A DNA stretch of 64,000 nucleotides from Papaver somniferum (lineage: Eukaryota > Streptophyta > Magnoliopsida > Ranunculales > Papaveraceae), in contig NC_039362.1 in NCBI RefSeq assembly GCF_003573695.1, positions 3,322,929 through 3,386,928 on the forward strand. The letters run 5' to 3'. Below are positions 10,722 to 22,695 of this stretch, one piece after another. A program made the translations under genes and the position numbers. The notes under the pieces are model-generated. The model was given only the letters and a program-made list of their open reading frames with translations. It made no database searches and had not been told where the DNA came from. Position 1 is the first letter of the stretch, and every line of letters begins with the position of its first letter.

Positions 10722-13399
10722 TGATGAGTGCCAAATATTGTATATATTTATCCCTTTTTGTTGGCATTTAACTCATCTTTTATGCATTAATTCTACATTT
10801 TATCCCATATTCTGTATTTTCATTGTTTTCAAGAATAAATATTTTTATTAATTAATTTTGCATTTTTAGGTAATAAATAAAGTCTGGATGAATTGCGGAG
10901 CAAAAAGAGCAGAAAAGTAGTGAAAAGCCGGGAGGAATTACGCAAGGAAGCCGCGAAGAATGTTGCGCACAAGACCAAAAAGCTAGGAGTGGGCTCAAGA
11001 AGGAAGAATTGTTCTTAAAGAAGATATGGGCTTGGCATACCCAAGGCCCAAAACCCTTACCCAAACCCATTTCCACTATCCAAGCCCGTATCGGATTTTA
11101 GCCGTCAGATCGAAGCATTTCAGCATCCTACGGTCGCTTCATCATCGCACATCAATCTCCGAAGCTCCCGCTTTACATCGCAACGCCCATCTCCATCTTG
11201 GGCCGTCCTTTTCGTTGCATTCCTCCATCCGACGGTCGCTACCCACAGCCTCCCATCTCATCGTTGGATCCACCTACCATCGTCACATCCTACGGACCAG
11301 ATCGCGAAACATCATCCCTCGCTGCAACCGCTACACACCATAGTGACCAAACCCTATACTACCACCCAAACACTCCCTTCTTCCCAAAACATCGATCTCA
11401 TCTTCTCCACCCGACCATTTCCAGAACCACCACCACCTGCTCTACCCTGCCACCATCTTCCCCGACCATCCCAGTTCGTCTCGAGCTCCTTCCCATCACC
11501 TCCCAACACCACAGAAACCCATACCCATCAGTCCTTTCCCCCTAGCCTAGAGTTCTTATCAAACTCATATCTCTGCATCCTAGGTATGGAGTTGATAAGA
11601 AATCTCGAGCTAGGGTTTCACTTGGAGCGACATGGAAAGCAGAGAAAGCATCGTACAAGTATGGGTTGAAGCTATTTTGGTCAGTGTGTAGGTTAATTTT
11701 TATTAATTTACAAAACCCTAATTTTTGGGATTTGGGGGAAACCCTAATTTTATTGTTTGGGTATAAATTAAGGGTTGGGTATCACTGTTAAAACTCGTTC
11801 TTGGACTAGCCAAGTTTCCACCCAATTTGGGTTAGGTTAATTTCAATTGTTCCTGCACTGTTAATTGTTCCTGTTAATTTGCACTTTCAACTGTTAATCT
11901 CTTGCCATTGTTAATGTTGCTTTGTTACTTTCTTGTTACTGTTAAATGTGCTTTTGTTAATGCACTGTTAATGTTAATGTGTTAAATATCATGTTAGGTT
12001 AAATTAATCACTGTTAGTATTTCAATGTTGTTCAATGTTAGTTCAGTTAGTTGTGATCATGTTTGTTGTTGCTCAATTCACTGTCATGTTTAAATTCACT
12101 GTCATTTGAAGGAATGCTAGGCTAGATACATCTGTGAAGCTTTGAACTAATTGTGCAATGGCAAGAAATCAGTGCTCATAGCAAGCTGATTTTCTTGCCA
12201 TTCTTGTTGTATGCTTAGGTTGTAGTATTGGTTGTGCATTGGGAGAAACTAGTGCTCATAGCAAGCTAGTTTTCTTCCCATTCTATTTGTTTGCCTGTAT
12301 TCTGCCTTAGCCTTGCTCCATTTCAGTTTCTCCACATCCCTGCCCTTGGCCTTAGGCCTTGGTTCATCTTGTTGTGTTTTGCTTTTGTTCACTGTTTGTT
12401 GCTGTTTGTTGCTGTTTTCATTTGCTTTGTTCCTTATTTTTGCCTCTGCCAAGCTGCTGCTGCTGTGCAGCATTTGTGCTGTTGCTGCAACTCTGTTGCA
12501 TTTCTCTTCCACTGCAGTTGTCTGCAGCTGCTGCTGCAACTTTGTTGCTGCTGCTGTTTTCTTGTTACTTCTTTTGGCTTGCTTTCCTCTGTTGCTGTGC
12601 AGCTCTTTCTCCTGCTGCTGCATTGCTTCCCTGCTGCTGTGCAGCACTTGTGCAGTCTTGCTACACCTGCTGCTGCTGTTGCTGCTCTCTTGCTCCTGTT
12701 GTGCAGCACTTGTGCTGCTGCCTTACTTCTCCTGCCAAGCTGCTGTCACTTCTTCCCTTGCAGCTGCTGCTGCTGCCTTCCTGCAGTTCCTGCTGCATTA
12801 CTATCTGCCCTGCAGCTGCTGTTGTTGTTTTCTTTTACTGCATTGTTTGCTTCACTTGTGCTGCTGCCCTTCTGCTGTGCAGTCTTACTACTGCTGCTGC
12901 CTGCCAAAGCCAGCTGAGCCCAATTCAGTTCATTGCTGTGCACTCAAGCCCAAGGCTCACTTCAAACTGAAGCCCAATTCAGTCAACTGTGGGCTTAACC
13001 AAAGCCCAGTTTCTAAAACCAAAGCCCAATTACTGTGAAAGACCATTTCACTGTTAAGGTGAAATTGAGCCCAAAGCTCAATCAAAGGACCAAAGCCCAT
13101 TTGCACTTCAAAGATAACTGAGCCCAAGCTCAGTTCATTTTATCTTTAACAAACCCACTAAGCCCAATTCATTCAAAGGGCATTCAAACCCATTAGCACT
13201 CAAAGCCCCATCTAAGCCAAAAGGCTTCTAAGCCCAAAGCAAACTAGAAACCCAATTAGCTAAAACACTTCCGAAACACACCCGATCTCTGTGGATCGAC
13301 CCGTACTTGCACGAGCTACAACCGACAACCGTGCACTTGCGGTATTACTGTAGGCCCGTTTTCATCGCATCATTTTTATACACTAGTCCGGACCTGCCA
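10722..13399 (+). repeat. Element 1 3' LTR
   Basis: 2678 bp, same ends as the 5' LTR, followed by TSD TGAGC at 13400-13404. Its block 11063-11348 resembles the Element 2 LTR (50441-50715) rather than its own 5' partner. From 11349 to the end it is nearly identical to 4881-6935. TATAAAT at 11762-11768. Confidence 0.92.
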
Positions 13400-14333
13400 T
13401 GAGCAACACCTGCTCAGATGAGCAATATTTTCTCAAACTAAGGAATGATGGTCTGACTGCCAATGTTCAACAATTCATCGAATGAGCAATATTTGCTCAC
13501 GTTAATTATCAACGTTCATTCATGCATTATACCCATGTCTCAACAGACATGTTCAATTCATGAGTCTCAGAACATTTTCAAATTATGTTCGACTCAACAA
13601 ATACAAGGACTCATCGTCCCATGAAGTCATGAAGTCAGCAACTGAATAATTAATCACGAGACGTCAATCGTGTCACATGGGGCGATATTAACTAGGGTTT
13701 TGGTCTGGCGGTCTATGGCACGTGTGTTCATACACACGATGAGAATGTGAGCAAGTCGTGCAATCAGTTGAAGGAGTTAACAAAGTAGTGGATGGAAAAT
13801 CGACCAAGTCTCCGCACGATGAGCAACTGTTTGAACACGATTTCCATTTCCCCACTCTTTGATTCCATCAACTGTCACACTTCATGGGATTATGGTGTTT
13901 ACAATTCTAACAATACAAATAAGTCTCTGAATCATGATTGAATACAGAATAATCTCACGTCAAACAGACAACACGAGATTAACAATTCAACATCTGAGCA
14001 ATTACTCTCAACAGAGCAAATTCAATCATTCAGAACTTATCTTATTCAGAATACACAACGCACCTATAATATTTGATTACCATTGATTCTACACATTTCT
14101 AAGCTTCTCTCCTACAGATCGACACATCCTTTCTTGTGACAGAATTTACTATGGAATGACCATTGTCTTGGTTTAGGCCGGAGTATTATAGATTGATCTC
14201 TCAAATTCAAAGCAATCCCTTCTTGCAGTGCATTTGTGTGAGGTTAAATATTTATCTCGGTTCAAGGAGTCTCCTCCATAGGGTCGTCTCCTCAATCCTG
14301 TAAAAACCAGCAAATCGTTTTGCCCCATCTACA

Positions 14334-15531
14334 GTTAGCTAGAAATGCAAACTTAAGTATTTATTGACAAGGATGTTTGGACATTAAGGAATTTCCAAAA
14401 CCGAGAATATTCTCAATATATTAAATAATAATTTCCAAATTCGGTTTTCATAATTCTTGAGAATGCTTTGTCCAAAATAATAATCAAAAATCTCCTTGGA
14501 AAATCTTTAACTAGTAAATGCATATTACTAATTTTTATTTTCTATATATAATTAAAAACCTTAAATAAAAAGATTATTAACTTATTTAATTTCGATCCTG
14601 GGATTTACTTTCTTCTTAGCTGTTAAGGAATATGTTTGAACAATAAAAGATACGCATTAATGCACGTGTTCAAAGTGTGTCGACATCCTTTCTTTGTAAG
14701 TCCCCTTTCATACTTAATCACTTGAAAACGATTACCACACTTCCAAACAAGTTTATAATTGGTTCATCTGACTTTTAAGATCTATGTGATTGATCAAGTA
14801 ACACTCAATCACAAATCATGGGTTTAACGGTTCAACCAAAACAAGTTTTGGTTCTACCTCGATGTGAGTACTGTGCATATTCACACTAGCTTTCCAAACT
14901 TTGGTTGACTAGGTACTAGGATCGGTTCCCCATATATATATGGTATCTAAATTATATGTGTTGCACATGTCCACATGATCGGTTCCCCTTTGCCTAAAAA
15001 CGTGTTGCACATGTCCATAGAACCGGTTCCACTTTCTGCTACAAACCTTGATACACCTCATACTAGGATCGATTCCACTTTGTATGTGTTGCACCTCTTA
15101 CTAGGATTGGTTCCCCTTTACCCAGATTCGGCCTGACACACACAAACTCGATCATACCAACAGGTGATTACTTAAGACCGGTTTCACTAATAAAAGTCAT
15201 ACCAATACATAAGTCAGGCCTCATGTGAATAGTTTACCAAGAACACAAACAAGTCATGAGTGGTTATACTAATGACACGTATTGGTCGTTCATAATATAT
15301 GTAATGAAGAATATCCCTAATAATGCCTAATAATTCCTGGCGGTTTCCTTTTCGGTTCACAAACAAGTTCATGAACTTACTTCCTTAAAACACATGTAAA
15401 AAATTGTTTCCTAGGATGAAATCCTCACCTCATACTCATACATAATCACAATAGCATTCATACGATTATGTTGATGTCTTATCTACAAAGTTTAATGGTT
15501 AAGCAATAAACCTCGTATTGTATTTGTTAGA
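14334..15531 (-). mobile_element. Copia-type LTR fragment, left arm of an inverted repeat
   Basis: Reverse complement of sequence seen at 16545-17611 and (for its right-hand part when read backwards) 15850-16340. Matching landmarks are the AACCTCGTATTG junction near 15512, the five GGTTCC/GATCGG words at 14920-15115, the AGATGAACCAATT region near 14760 and the TATAAATACTT promoter region near 14355. No protein-coding domain. Confidence 0.65.
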
Positions 15532-16544
15532 GCATGGATCGGTTGAACCCACCAAGCGGTGGTATGTCAAGTTTGGTTGTCATATTTTAGTTAATCAAAA
15601 CTCATGTTAAGAGTCGCTCTATTATGTACTAGATTCAACTTCATATAGGTTAGCTTGAAGGTATTAGGATATGAGACATTACAAGTATTGCGAAGTCTTG
15701 AAGATGTGAAGAAGCAAGGAGCTAAAACGACAACAATCATCCTTCCACTTGAGGTTAGTGATATTTTACTTGAACTGTTCCATTCCCTAACGTATATTTC
15801 AAGGCGTGCATATTATAAACATAACCGCGGAGCATATTTGAACTATAGATAGACATAGTATTAAGGAATCACATAGTTCTTGAAAGTCAGATGAACCAAT
15901 TCTAAGCTTTTTTGGAAGTGTGGAAAATCGGTTTCAAGGTTGCAAGTGTGAAAGAGAACTTACAAAGTTAAGATGTATACAAACTTTGAACACGTGCTGT
16001 GAATGTTTGTTTCTTTAATTGTTCAAAGATATTCCTTAATGGCTAAGGGAAGAGAATCCCAGGATCGAAACGTAAGTAAGTTAAGAATATTTTAATTAAG
16101 GTTATTAATTTCATTTTGTAGAGAAATTCCAGAATTTGTAATGTGCATTTACTAATTATATTTTTCGAGATATTTTTATCGTTATTTTTTGACAGAGCAT
16201 TTCCAGAATTTATGGAAACCGAATTTGTGCTTTAATGAATATCTTCAGAATATTTTCGGTTTTGGAAATTCCTTGGTGTCCAAACTTCCTTGTCTATAAA
16301 TACTTGAAGTTTGCCTTTCTAGCAAACTAATCCTTCGTAACAACATATTTACTCTTTTGTTGTTGTTACTGGTGTAGCAGCCTATTCGGAGAGGAGAGTA
16401 ACCTAATTAGGCGAAATCTCTTACGACAGCTCAGTTTAAAGTCTTTTTTGGGATTGAGAAGCTCTAACGTGTACCGTTGGTGGAAACTAGATAATTACGA
16501 TTTATCTTTTGTTTTCGATTGAACTCTAGATAGACATAGTATTA
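15532..16544 (+). mobile_element. Copia-type LTR copy with internal deletion (spacer of the inverted repeat)
   Basis: Starts with TGTTAGAGCATGG, a common beginning of plant Ty1/copia LTRs. The first ~320 bp match the reverse complement of 22330-22690. At GTATTAAGGAAT (about 15867) it jumps to CACATAGTTCTTG, skipping about 730 bp that the right arm retains. A TATAAAT box is at 16295-16301. The open stretch 15655-15852 is not a convincing protein. Confidence 0.55.
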
Positions 16545-17611
16545 AGGAATACAATACGAGGTTTTTTCTTAACCATTAAACTTTATAGATAAGCAATCAC
16601 CATAATTATTTGAATGCTATTGTGATTATGTATGGGTATGAGGTGAGGATTTCATCCTAGGGAACAATATTTACATGTGTTCTAAGGAAGTAAGTTCATA
16701 AACTTGTTTGTGAACCGAAAAGGAAATTGCCATGTGTTATTGGTTTTGTTGTTCATTGCATATATTATAAACAACCAATATGTGTGATTGAGTATAACCG
16801 CTCACAACTTGTTTGTGTTCTTGGTAGAACTATTCACAAAGGCATGACTTTTGTATTGGTATGACTTTTATTGAAAAAATAGATCTTAAGTAATCACCTG
16901 AGATGGTATGATCGGTTTTTATTTTATCTGACCAAATATGGTAAAAGGGAACCGATCCTAGTAAAAGGTGCAATGCATCAAAAAGGGGAACCGATCCTTG
17001 TATTGGGTGCATCAAGGTTTATAGCAGAAAGGGGAACCGATCATATGGACATATGCAACACGTTTTTAGGCAAAGGAGAACCAATCCTATGGATATGCGC
17101 AACACATATAAGTTAGATACAATATATATGTGGGGAACCGATCCTAGTACCTAGTCAACCAAATTTGGGAAAGCTAGTGTGATTATGCACAATACTCACA
17201 TGGAGGTAGAACCGAAACTGGTTTTGGTAGAACCGTTAATCCCATGATTTTGATTGAATGTTGGTTTGATCAATCACATAGTTCTTGAAAGTCAGATGAA
17301 CTAATTCTAAACTTTTTTGGAAGTGTGACAAATTGGTTTCAAGGTTGTAAGTGTGAAAGATAACTTACAAAGTAAGGATGTCGACATACTTTGAATACGT
17401 GTTGTGAATGTTTATTTCTTTAATTGTTCAAAGATATTCCTTCACGGCTAAGGGAAGAGAATCCCATGATCGAAACATAAGTAAGTTAAGAATTTTCTAT
17501 TTAAGGTTATTAATTTCATTTTGTAGGAAAATTCCAGAATTAGTAATGTGCATTTACTAATTAGATTTCCGAGAGATTTCAATCATTATTTTTGGACAGA
17601 GCATTTCCAGG
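16545..17611 (+). mobile_element. Copia-type LTR fragment, right arm, cut off by LTR-A copy 2
   Basis: Direct continuation from AAGGAATACAATACGAGG through GGAACCGATCC repeats to GAGCATTTCCAG at 17601-17610, where LTR-A copy 2 begins. The equivalent sequence continues past this word at 16197-16330, so LTR-A copy 2 inserted here or the region is broken here. Confidence 0.6.
16947..17150 (+). repeat. ~46-bp tandem repeat, GGGGAACCGATCCTA units
   Basis: Units begin near 16947, 16985, 17031, 17075 and 17132. Each has GGGGAACCGATCC followed by a TGCA-containing spacer (for example GGACATATGCAACACG). The same array is present in reverse orientation at about 14915-15120. These are repeats inside the LTR promoter half and might be protein-binding sites. 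Confidence 0.7.
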
Positions 17612-17780
17612 TGTTGATGGTGGATTTTCAACAAAGGATAAAACCGTAAAATCATGATACTATATGTTTCTGAGTTGGCTTCAGGCATGTGACGGTTCAT
17701 ATTTTATGAAGCCATGATAAATATGTTCCCTGAAAGGCCTCCACTAGCTGAGCTTTCGGTGTCACGCATTTCATCATGTC

Positions 17781-18070
17781 CTCTATGTAGAATAACGTAA
17801 TTGGTCGGTTCTCCGTAAGATTGAGAGCAACAACGCCTTCAGGATGTCGGTGACACTCACTGTTCCCTGACTACATGAGAGAGACCCCCCTCTACATAGA
17901 AGAACGATTATTAGGTTCTCCGTATATTGAGAGCAACAACGCCTTCAGGACGTCGGTGACATTCACTGTTCCCTGACTATGTAGAGAGACCGTGTATAGA
18001 TCCAGGCGGTTCTCCGTAGATTGAGAGCAACAACGTCTTCAGGACTTCGGCGACTCGCTGTCTTCTGACT
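17781..18070 (+). repeat. Three ~105-bp tandem units in LTR-A copy 2
   Basis: Each unit contains GGTTCTCCGTA, ATTGAGAGCAACAACG, CTTCAGGA and GTTCCCTGACTA-like words. Units start near 17781, 17890 and 17996. Copy 1 has a single related unit near 2260-2350, so the array expanded in this copy. Confidence 0.75.
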
Positions 18071-18177
18071 ATACACCTTCAGAACGGATATGACGCTTTA
18101 ACTGGCAAATGTCCCTTCTGTAATGGATTAATTCTACCGTGATATTCATCGCTGAATTACTAGAATCTAATCTATCT

Positions 18178-18480
18178 TATCTCATTACTCCGATTTCATG
18201 ATCGAATCCACGGCTGATCTCATGGAATGGTAATAGATAATTTCATTACTCCGATTTCATGATCGAATCCACGTCTGATCTCATTAAATGGTAATATTTA
18301 ATTACTCTGATTCTATGGTCGAATCCACGATCCCATGGAATGGTAATACTCAACTTTATTATTCTGAATCCATGGTCGAGTCCACGGCTGATCCTATGGA
18401 TTGATAATACTATTCATTTTTATTACTCAGTTTCATGAATCATTCTCCACTGAATTTCATAATTTAGTAATAAATACTCG
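18178..18480 (+). repeat. Five ~60-bp tandem units in LTR-A copy 2
   Basis: Units share ATTACTCCGATTTCATG, ATCGAATCCACGG and CATGGAATGGTAATA, with period about 60-61 bp and increasing divergence to the right. Copy 1 has only about one unit (near 2450-2560). Confidence 0.8.
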
Positions 18481-20049
18481 ACAATCGGGCATCTGGACTA
18501 TAACTGAGTAAGCCCCATAAAATGGTGAAAGTGTACTCGACAATAATGCACGACTGAGTACCCGAATGCACAAACGAGCATTCAAAAATATGGACAGATG
18601 AGGAATCTTACGTAAAACAGGGGAAAAACAACAAATATTAAAATAATAAAGAGGTGCCCGTGGAGCCGGGCCCACCAGCCAGCCGGCCATGCCCTAGCCA
18701 TGGTCGGTCCCACGCCTCTCCCATTATTTTTCCTTATTTTCGTTATTTTCATTAACTCATGAAAAACTCCTTCAGTTTAGCAATTTTCCTTGTTTGTGCA
18801 AAACTCATGAATTCTCCATAACTTCACAGATTCATAAAGGATAATAATATAAAATTAGGAAAGGTGTGCGGGACTAGGAAACCTAGCCAGCCGGCTATGC
18901 CCAAGCCGTGGCTGGTTCCACACCTTACAAATCCTTATCCTTTTATAATTATTATTCCCCAATTTCATGAAACTTCTCCGTTTCAACAAAACTCATGGAT
19001 TCTCCATAACATCACAGTTTCATGAAAAAATAATAATGTAAAATTAGAGAAAGTGTTGTGGGTCCGGGCAACATAGACGTGGCCGGTCCTACACCTTACA
19101 ATCCCTAGTGTTTTATAATTATTATTTTCCTTAATTCATGAAACTCCTTGGTTTGAGCAAGAATCATGACTTTGTCATAATTTCTCAAATTTTGCTCAAA
19201 TAATGAAAACCAAAAGCCAACATGGTCACACGACCGGCTTGCCTCTCATGGAAATTTTAAATGTTAAAATACTCTTATTTTAATATTTACAAAATATTGA
19301 TCAATTGAGCATACATGCTCATTCCGACAAAAATCAAGAATTTCAGTCAAGATGAAACTCTTATGAAAATTCACAATGTTGCTCAAACGCACATCACAAA
19401 ATATTGATACTCTCAGTACAGAAGCACGGACACCATGGTAACACGTGCATGTCTTGTTGACCGAACAGGGTCATTCCTAGAGCTTGCACAAAGCCGGTCC
19501 CACATGCTTTCACAATTTTGACCTAATTTGCTCGATTGCTGATATTGGGTCCAAACTCTTTCCAAACAACTTGGGATTTTCTCAATCGACCATCAGCTGG
19601 TCCCACGACCACCAAGGGATGGTTTTATGCCATCTTGGTTGGTACCTCACTTCTCCATAAATTAGGTTTTATTACATAATGCTTAATCGAGCAACTGTTT
19701 TTAATAAATGATGAAACCGGCATTTAATCATCATTCTTTCACCAACTGTCCAACTGAAGACCCTGGTGCATGCTTACTCGAGCACTTGGAAACCACATGG
19801 TCTCCCATCATCCCATGTGGTCGGTCCCTCTTCACTCATGATCAATTTTCAGCAATTCACCAATTGACGAACAATTGATCAAAAATTAGGGTTTCGAACA
19901 AAACACTCCACAAACCATCATTCTGAGCAAGTTCAAACACTAATAAATTTATGTTGATCCAGAAATCAACATCTGGATTAATTATATAATATTTGGTAGT
20001 CTACCAATATTTTAATTAATACATTTTATTGAGTCACGTCACCCAATAA

Positions 20050-20275
20050 ATAATTCGTAGAATTGAGTAATACTTGCTCAGTTGCTCGAATATTGATTCA
20101 ACTATCAATATTCAGTAATTTATTAATAATTCGTCGAATCGAGAAATACTTGCTCAGTTGCTCGAATATTGATCCAACTATCAATATATTCAGTAATTTA
20201 TCTATAATCCGCTGAATCGAGCAATACTTGCTCAGTTTCTCGAAATAATCCATATATATTCAGTAACTCATCAAA
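20050..20275 (+). repeat. Three ~78-bp tandem units in LTR-A copy 2
   Basis: Units begin at about 20050, 20127 and 20206. They share ATTCGT(A/C)GAAT, AATACTTGCTCAGTTGCTCG and ATCAATAT..TTCAGTAATTTAT. Confidence 0.75.
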
Positions 20276-21114
20276 TATTCAACAACTCATTGAATTTACA
20301 ATATTTGTTGCAATATTAACATTCATGAATTACTGAGCATTCGTCATTCATGATCGATTGAACAAAACTTATAATCGTTGTCTAGTCAGCCAACAACTGA
20401 CTAATTAAAACATGTCTGCCTTGCAGACTCCACGATTTGTGAGACATCAATCACATCACAAATAGGGGGATATCACTTAGGGTTTTGGTATCGCGGCCTA
20501 CGACACGTGTGTTCATCCACGACGAGAAATGTGCGTAAGTCGTGTAAACTGTTGAAGGAGTTAGCAAAGTAGTGGGTGTACGATCAGTTAGTCTCCACAC
20601 GAGATAGAACTGACTTTACCACCATATCCACTTACCCACTCTTCCACTCATGAAACTGTCACACTTAAATGGATCAATGTATTGACTATTCTGACAATAT
20701 AAATAAGTTTCTGAATTCATGATTGAGGACATCATCAGCAATCGTCTACACAGAATTTCTCGAGTAAGTACTCTTAAGAATTCATCAATCTACCAGAACT
20801 TATTCGAACTCAACGGTTCATCAATTTGCAGAAACCTTCAACTCATCCACAATCCTTGATCATCATTGATCCCACACAATTCCCAGCTTCCCTCCTGTAG
20901 ATCTGCCCATCACCCTATTTGCGACCGAATCGACTCTGGAACGACCATTGACTTGGTTTAGGCCGGAGTCCTACAGATTGATCTCTCGAATCTAAGCACT
21001 CCCTTTGCAGTGCATATGTGTGAGGTTCAACAGTTTGCGCGGATGAGGAGTCTCGACCGTACGCTCGACTCTTCACTTTCCTAAAAAACCAGCAAACTTT
21101 TTTCCCCATCTACA

Positions 21115-21135
21115 GATTGACGACCACAGGGGGAG
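21115..21135 (+). other. Candidate primer-binding site of LTR-A copy 2
   Basis: GATTGACGACCACAGGGGGA directly follows the LTR end. It resembles the TTGGCGACCACAGGGGGA-like sites of some plant gypsy elements, with a changed second position. I cannot assign the tRNA. Confidence 0.4.
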
Positions 21136-21169
21136 CTTAATATCTCGGTTGAAATCTCTCATTTTCGCA

Positions 21170-21614
21170 AGATGGTGGTCTTAGGTCTAACTCAACAACT
21201 TCGAATTCCGGTCAGAATCCTTCGAATGGAAATGTTCCTCCTTCCGGCACTCCACTCAATGGAACGGTCAATGCAGAAATCCTGACTTTGATCGAGTTGG
21301 CACGAGTACAGGAGATTCATACAAGGAACATGGACCTGATGAATGAAACGATGAACAACATATTGAATTTTCTCATCAGACTGACATCGGACTTGGGCGG
21401 TGCCCCTTCTCAGGAAGTACCAACACAAGTAGCTAATTCCTCAACCGGTGATCATCCTCGAATCAACAGCTTCACCACCTACGAAAAGCCGGTAGAACAA
21501 GAGGTCATGCATTTAATTGAGCATTTATGCGAACTCTTGTATTTCTCCAGAGAACACCGGACAAACATGTTTGCCGCACTCAACAAAATATCATATGACA
21601 TTCCGTCATCCTAG
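21170..21614 (+). pseudogene. N-terminal gag-like reading frame of the LTR-A element
   Basis: An open stretch ends at the TAG at 21612. It starts Ser/Asn/Thr-rich and continues with a helical segment (VQEIHTRNMDLMNETMNNIL) and ...VMHLIEHLCELLYFSREH. It sits where gag begins after the PBS, and the length (~150 codons) is far short of a full gag. An ATG at 21172 is in a different frame from the longer open stretch, suggesting an early frameshift. The assignment rests on position rather than a recognised domain; sequence to the right is unrelated, so the element is truncated here. Confidence 0.4.
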
Positions 21615-21639
21615 ATGGTTGAAAAAGTGTCCATGGTAT

Positions 21640-22079
21640 CTGAACTTTCAATCAATAACATCACTGTAATATTCGTCCTGATTTTGAGGTCATTTTTGTC
21701 TTTTATTAATAAAGGGTATTTTGGTAATTTACTATTTTGATTTGGATTTTCTCTTTGCAAAACTCTTTCTGCATTTTTTAAAAATGTCTATGATAAATGT
21801 TATTTAATTAGTATTGGTAAGAATATTAATTAGATATTTTGACAATTATTAATTAGATATCTTGAATTTCTTTTGGATTTATGGACTTTTAGCATATTTA
21901 GCATCAATTAAGGAAATAAAATTTGACCATAAAGTACCTAAGAAATTCAACCAGGAAAGTCAATTCAAAATGAAATGTAGGATCGACTAGTTTGGTAAAA
22001 AGTGTCAGATAACAAATTTGGACACTTGTCGACTTGTTATTAGTTGTTGGCTTATAATATTATTAAATTGATTATTTAC
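21640..22079. other. AT-rich sequence without recognisable gene
   Basis: Runs of TTAATTAGATAT and similar words. It may be the diverged distal part of the copia-type LTR fragment to its right, but I could not match it confidently. Confidence 0.3.
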
Positions 22080-22695
22080 CTGAGAGATTATACTAAACAC
22101 GCATATTGGTAATTCAAAATATTTACAATGAATAACAATACTAATAAGCCTAGAGATTTCCCTTATGATTCACAAAACAAGTTCATGAATTTACTTCCTT
22201 TAAACGAATATAAAACACTGTTTCCTAGGACGAAATATTTACCCATACCCATGCATAATCACAATAGCATTCATACGATTATGCCGATGTATTATATACG
22301 AAGTTCAAAAGATAGACGTTATACTTCGTATTTTAATTCCTTAATACTATGTCTAACTAGAGTATAATATTCACAGCTTCGCAGTTATGTTTTCAATATG
22401 AACGACTTGAAAGATACGTAGGAATGAAACAGTTCAAGTCAAATATTACTAACCTCAAAAGAAAGGATGTTGTTGTTGATGTATCTCTTTACTTCTTCAC
22501 ATTCTTCAAGTCTTCACGTAATACTTGTAAGCCTCATATCCTAGTAACTTTCTAGCTAACCTATACGAAGTTGACTCTAGCATGTAATCAAGCGACTCTT
22601 TAAATGAGTTTGGTTCACTAAAATATGACAACCAAACTTGATATACCAACGCTTGGTGGGTTCAAAAAAGTTATGCTCTAAAAGTTCTCCTTCAA
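22080..22695 (-). mobile_element. Copia-type LTR fragment, minus strand
   Basis: Read on the minus strand it begins TTTTAGAGCATAAC, then ACCCACCAAGCGTTGG, AGTTTGGTTGTCATATTTTAG, GGTTAGCTAGAAAG and GACATAGTATTAAGGAATT. These match the first ~320 bp of the LTR at 15532 and then the region 16530-16760. Diverged by substitutions; no coding domain. Confidence 0.65.

Larger units (their letters stand above)
4256..13399 (+). mobile_element. Element 1: non-autonomous Athila/Tat-like LTR retrotransposon
   Basis: Complete 9144-bp element: 5' LTR 4256-6935, PBS 6942-6959, decayed gag about 7814-8496, long non-coding 3' part, polypurine-like tract before 10722, 3' LTR 10722-13399, TSD TGAGC. No protease, reverse transcriptase, RNase H or integrase motifs are present, so it must have been mobilised in trans. 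Its first ~0.95 kb of LTR, PBS, gag and 3' end are homologous to Element 2. The downstream half of the LTR (R/U5 side) is unrelated to Element 2 and contains a CTG-rich tract. Confidence 0.9.
2033..14333 (+). mobile_element. LTR-A copy 1: 3' LTR of a large Ty3/gypsy-like element, split by Element 1
   Basis: The LTR begins TGTAGATGG and ends CCATCTACA, a perfect 9-bp inverted repeat with TG...CA ends. Removing Element 1 and one TSD copy (4256-13404) leaves about 3.15 kb. It aligns through many blocks with the LTR at 17612-21114: the tract around 2560-2700 matches 18470-18640, and 13690-14330 matches 20470-21114. The left flank (cttaa) and right flank (gttag) do not match, so it is not a solo LTR with an intact target site. 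With the polypurine-like tract on its left it reads as the 3' LTR of an element whose body lies to the left. The TATA box of the other copy is mutated here (TACAAAT near 13913). Confidence 0.7.
17612..21114 (+). mobile_element. LTR-A copy 2: 5' LTR of a second large element
   Basis: 3503 bp from TGTTGATGG to CCATCTACA. Homologous in order to copy 1 (2033-14333) but with extra tandem arrays. A TATAAAT box is at 20698-20704. The flanking 5-mers (ccagg and gattg) do not match, and the sequence immediately to the right looks like a primer-binding site and start of gag. This is therefore a 5' LTR of a truncated element, not a solo LTR. Confidence 0.7.

Noticed and set aside
2033..14333. LTR-A copies as solo LTRs
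   Set aside because: Neither copy has matching 5-bp flanks; one has a polypurine-like tract on its left and the other a PBS-like site on its right.
15655..15852. 65-codon frame as a host gene
   Set aside because: It lies inside a copia-type LTR repeated in reverse at 22330-22690 without an open frame.
16947..17150. Regular repeats as a CRISPR-like array
   Set aside because: Plant genome, degenerate units, LTR location and no associated genes; ordinary tandem repeats.
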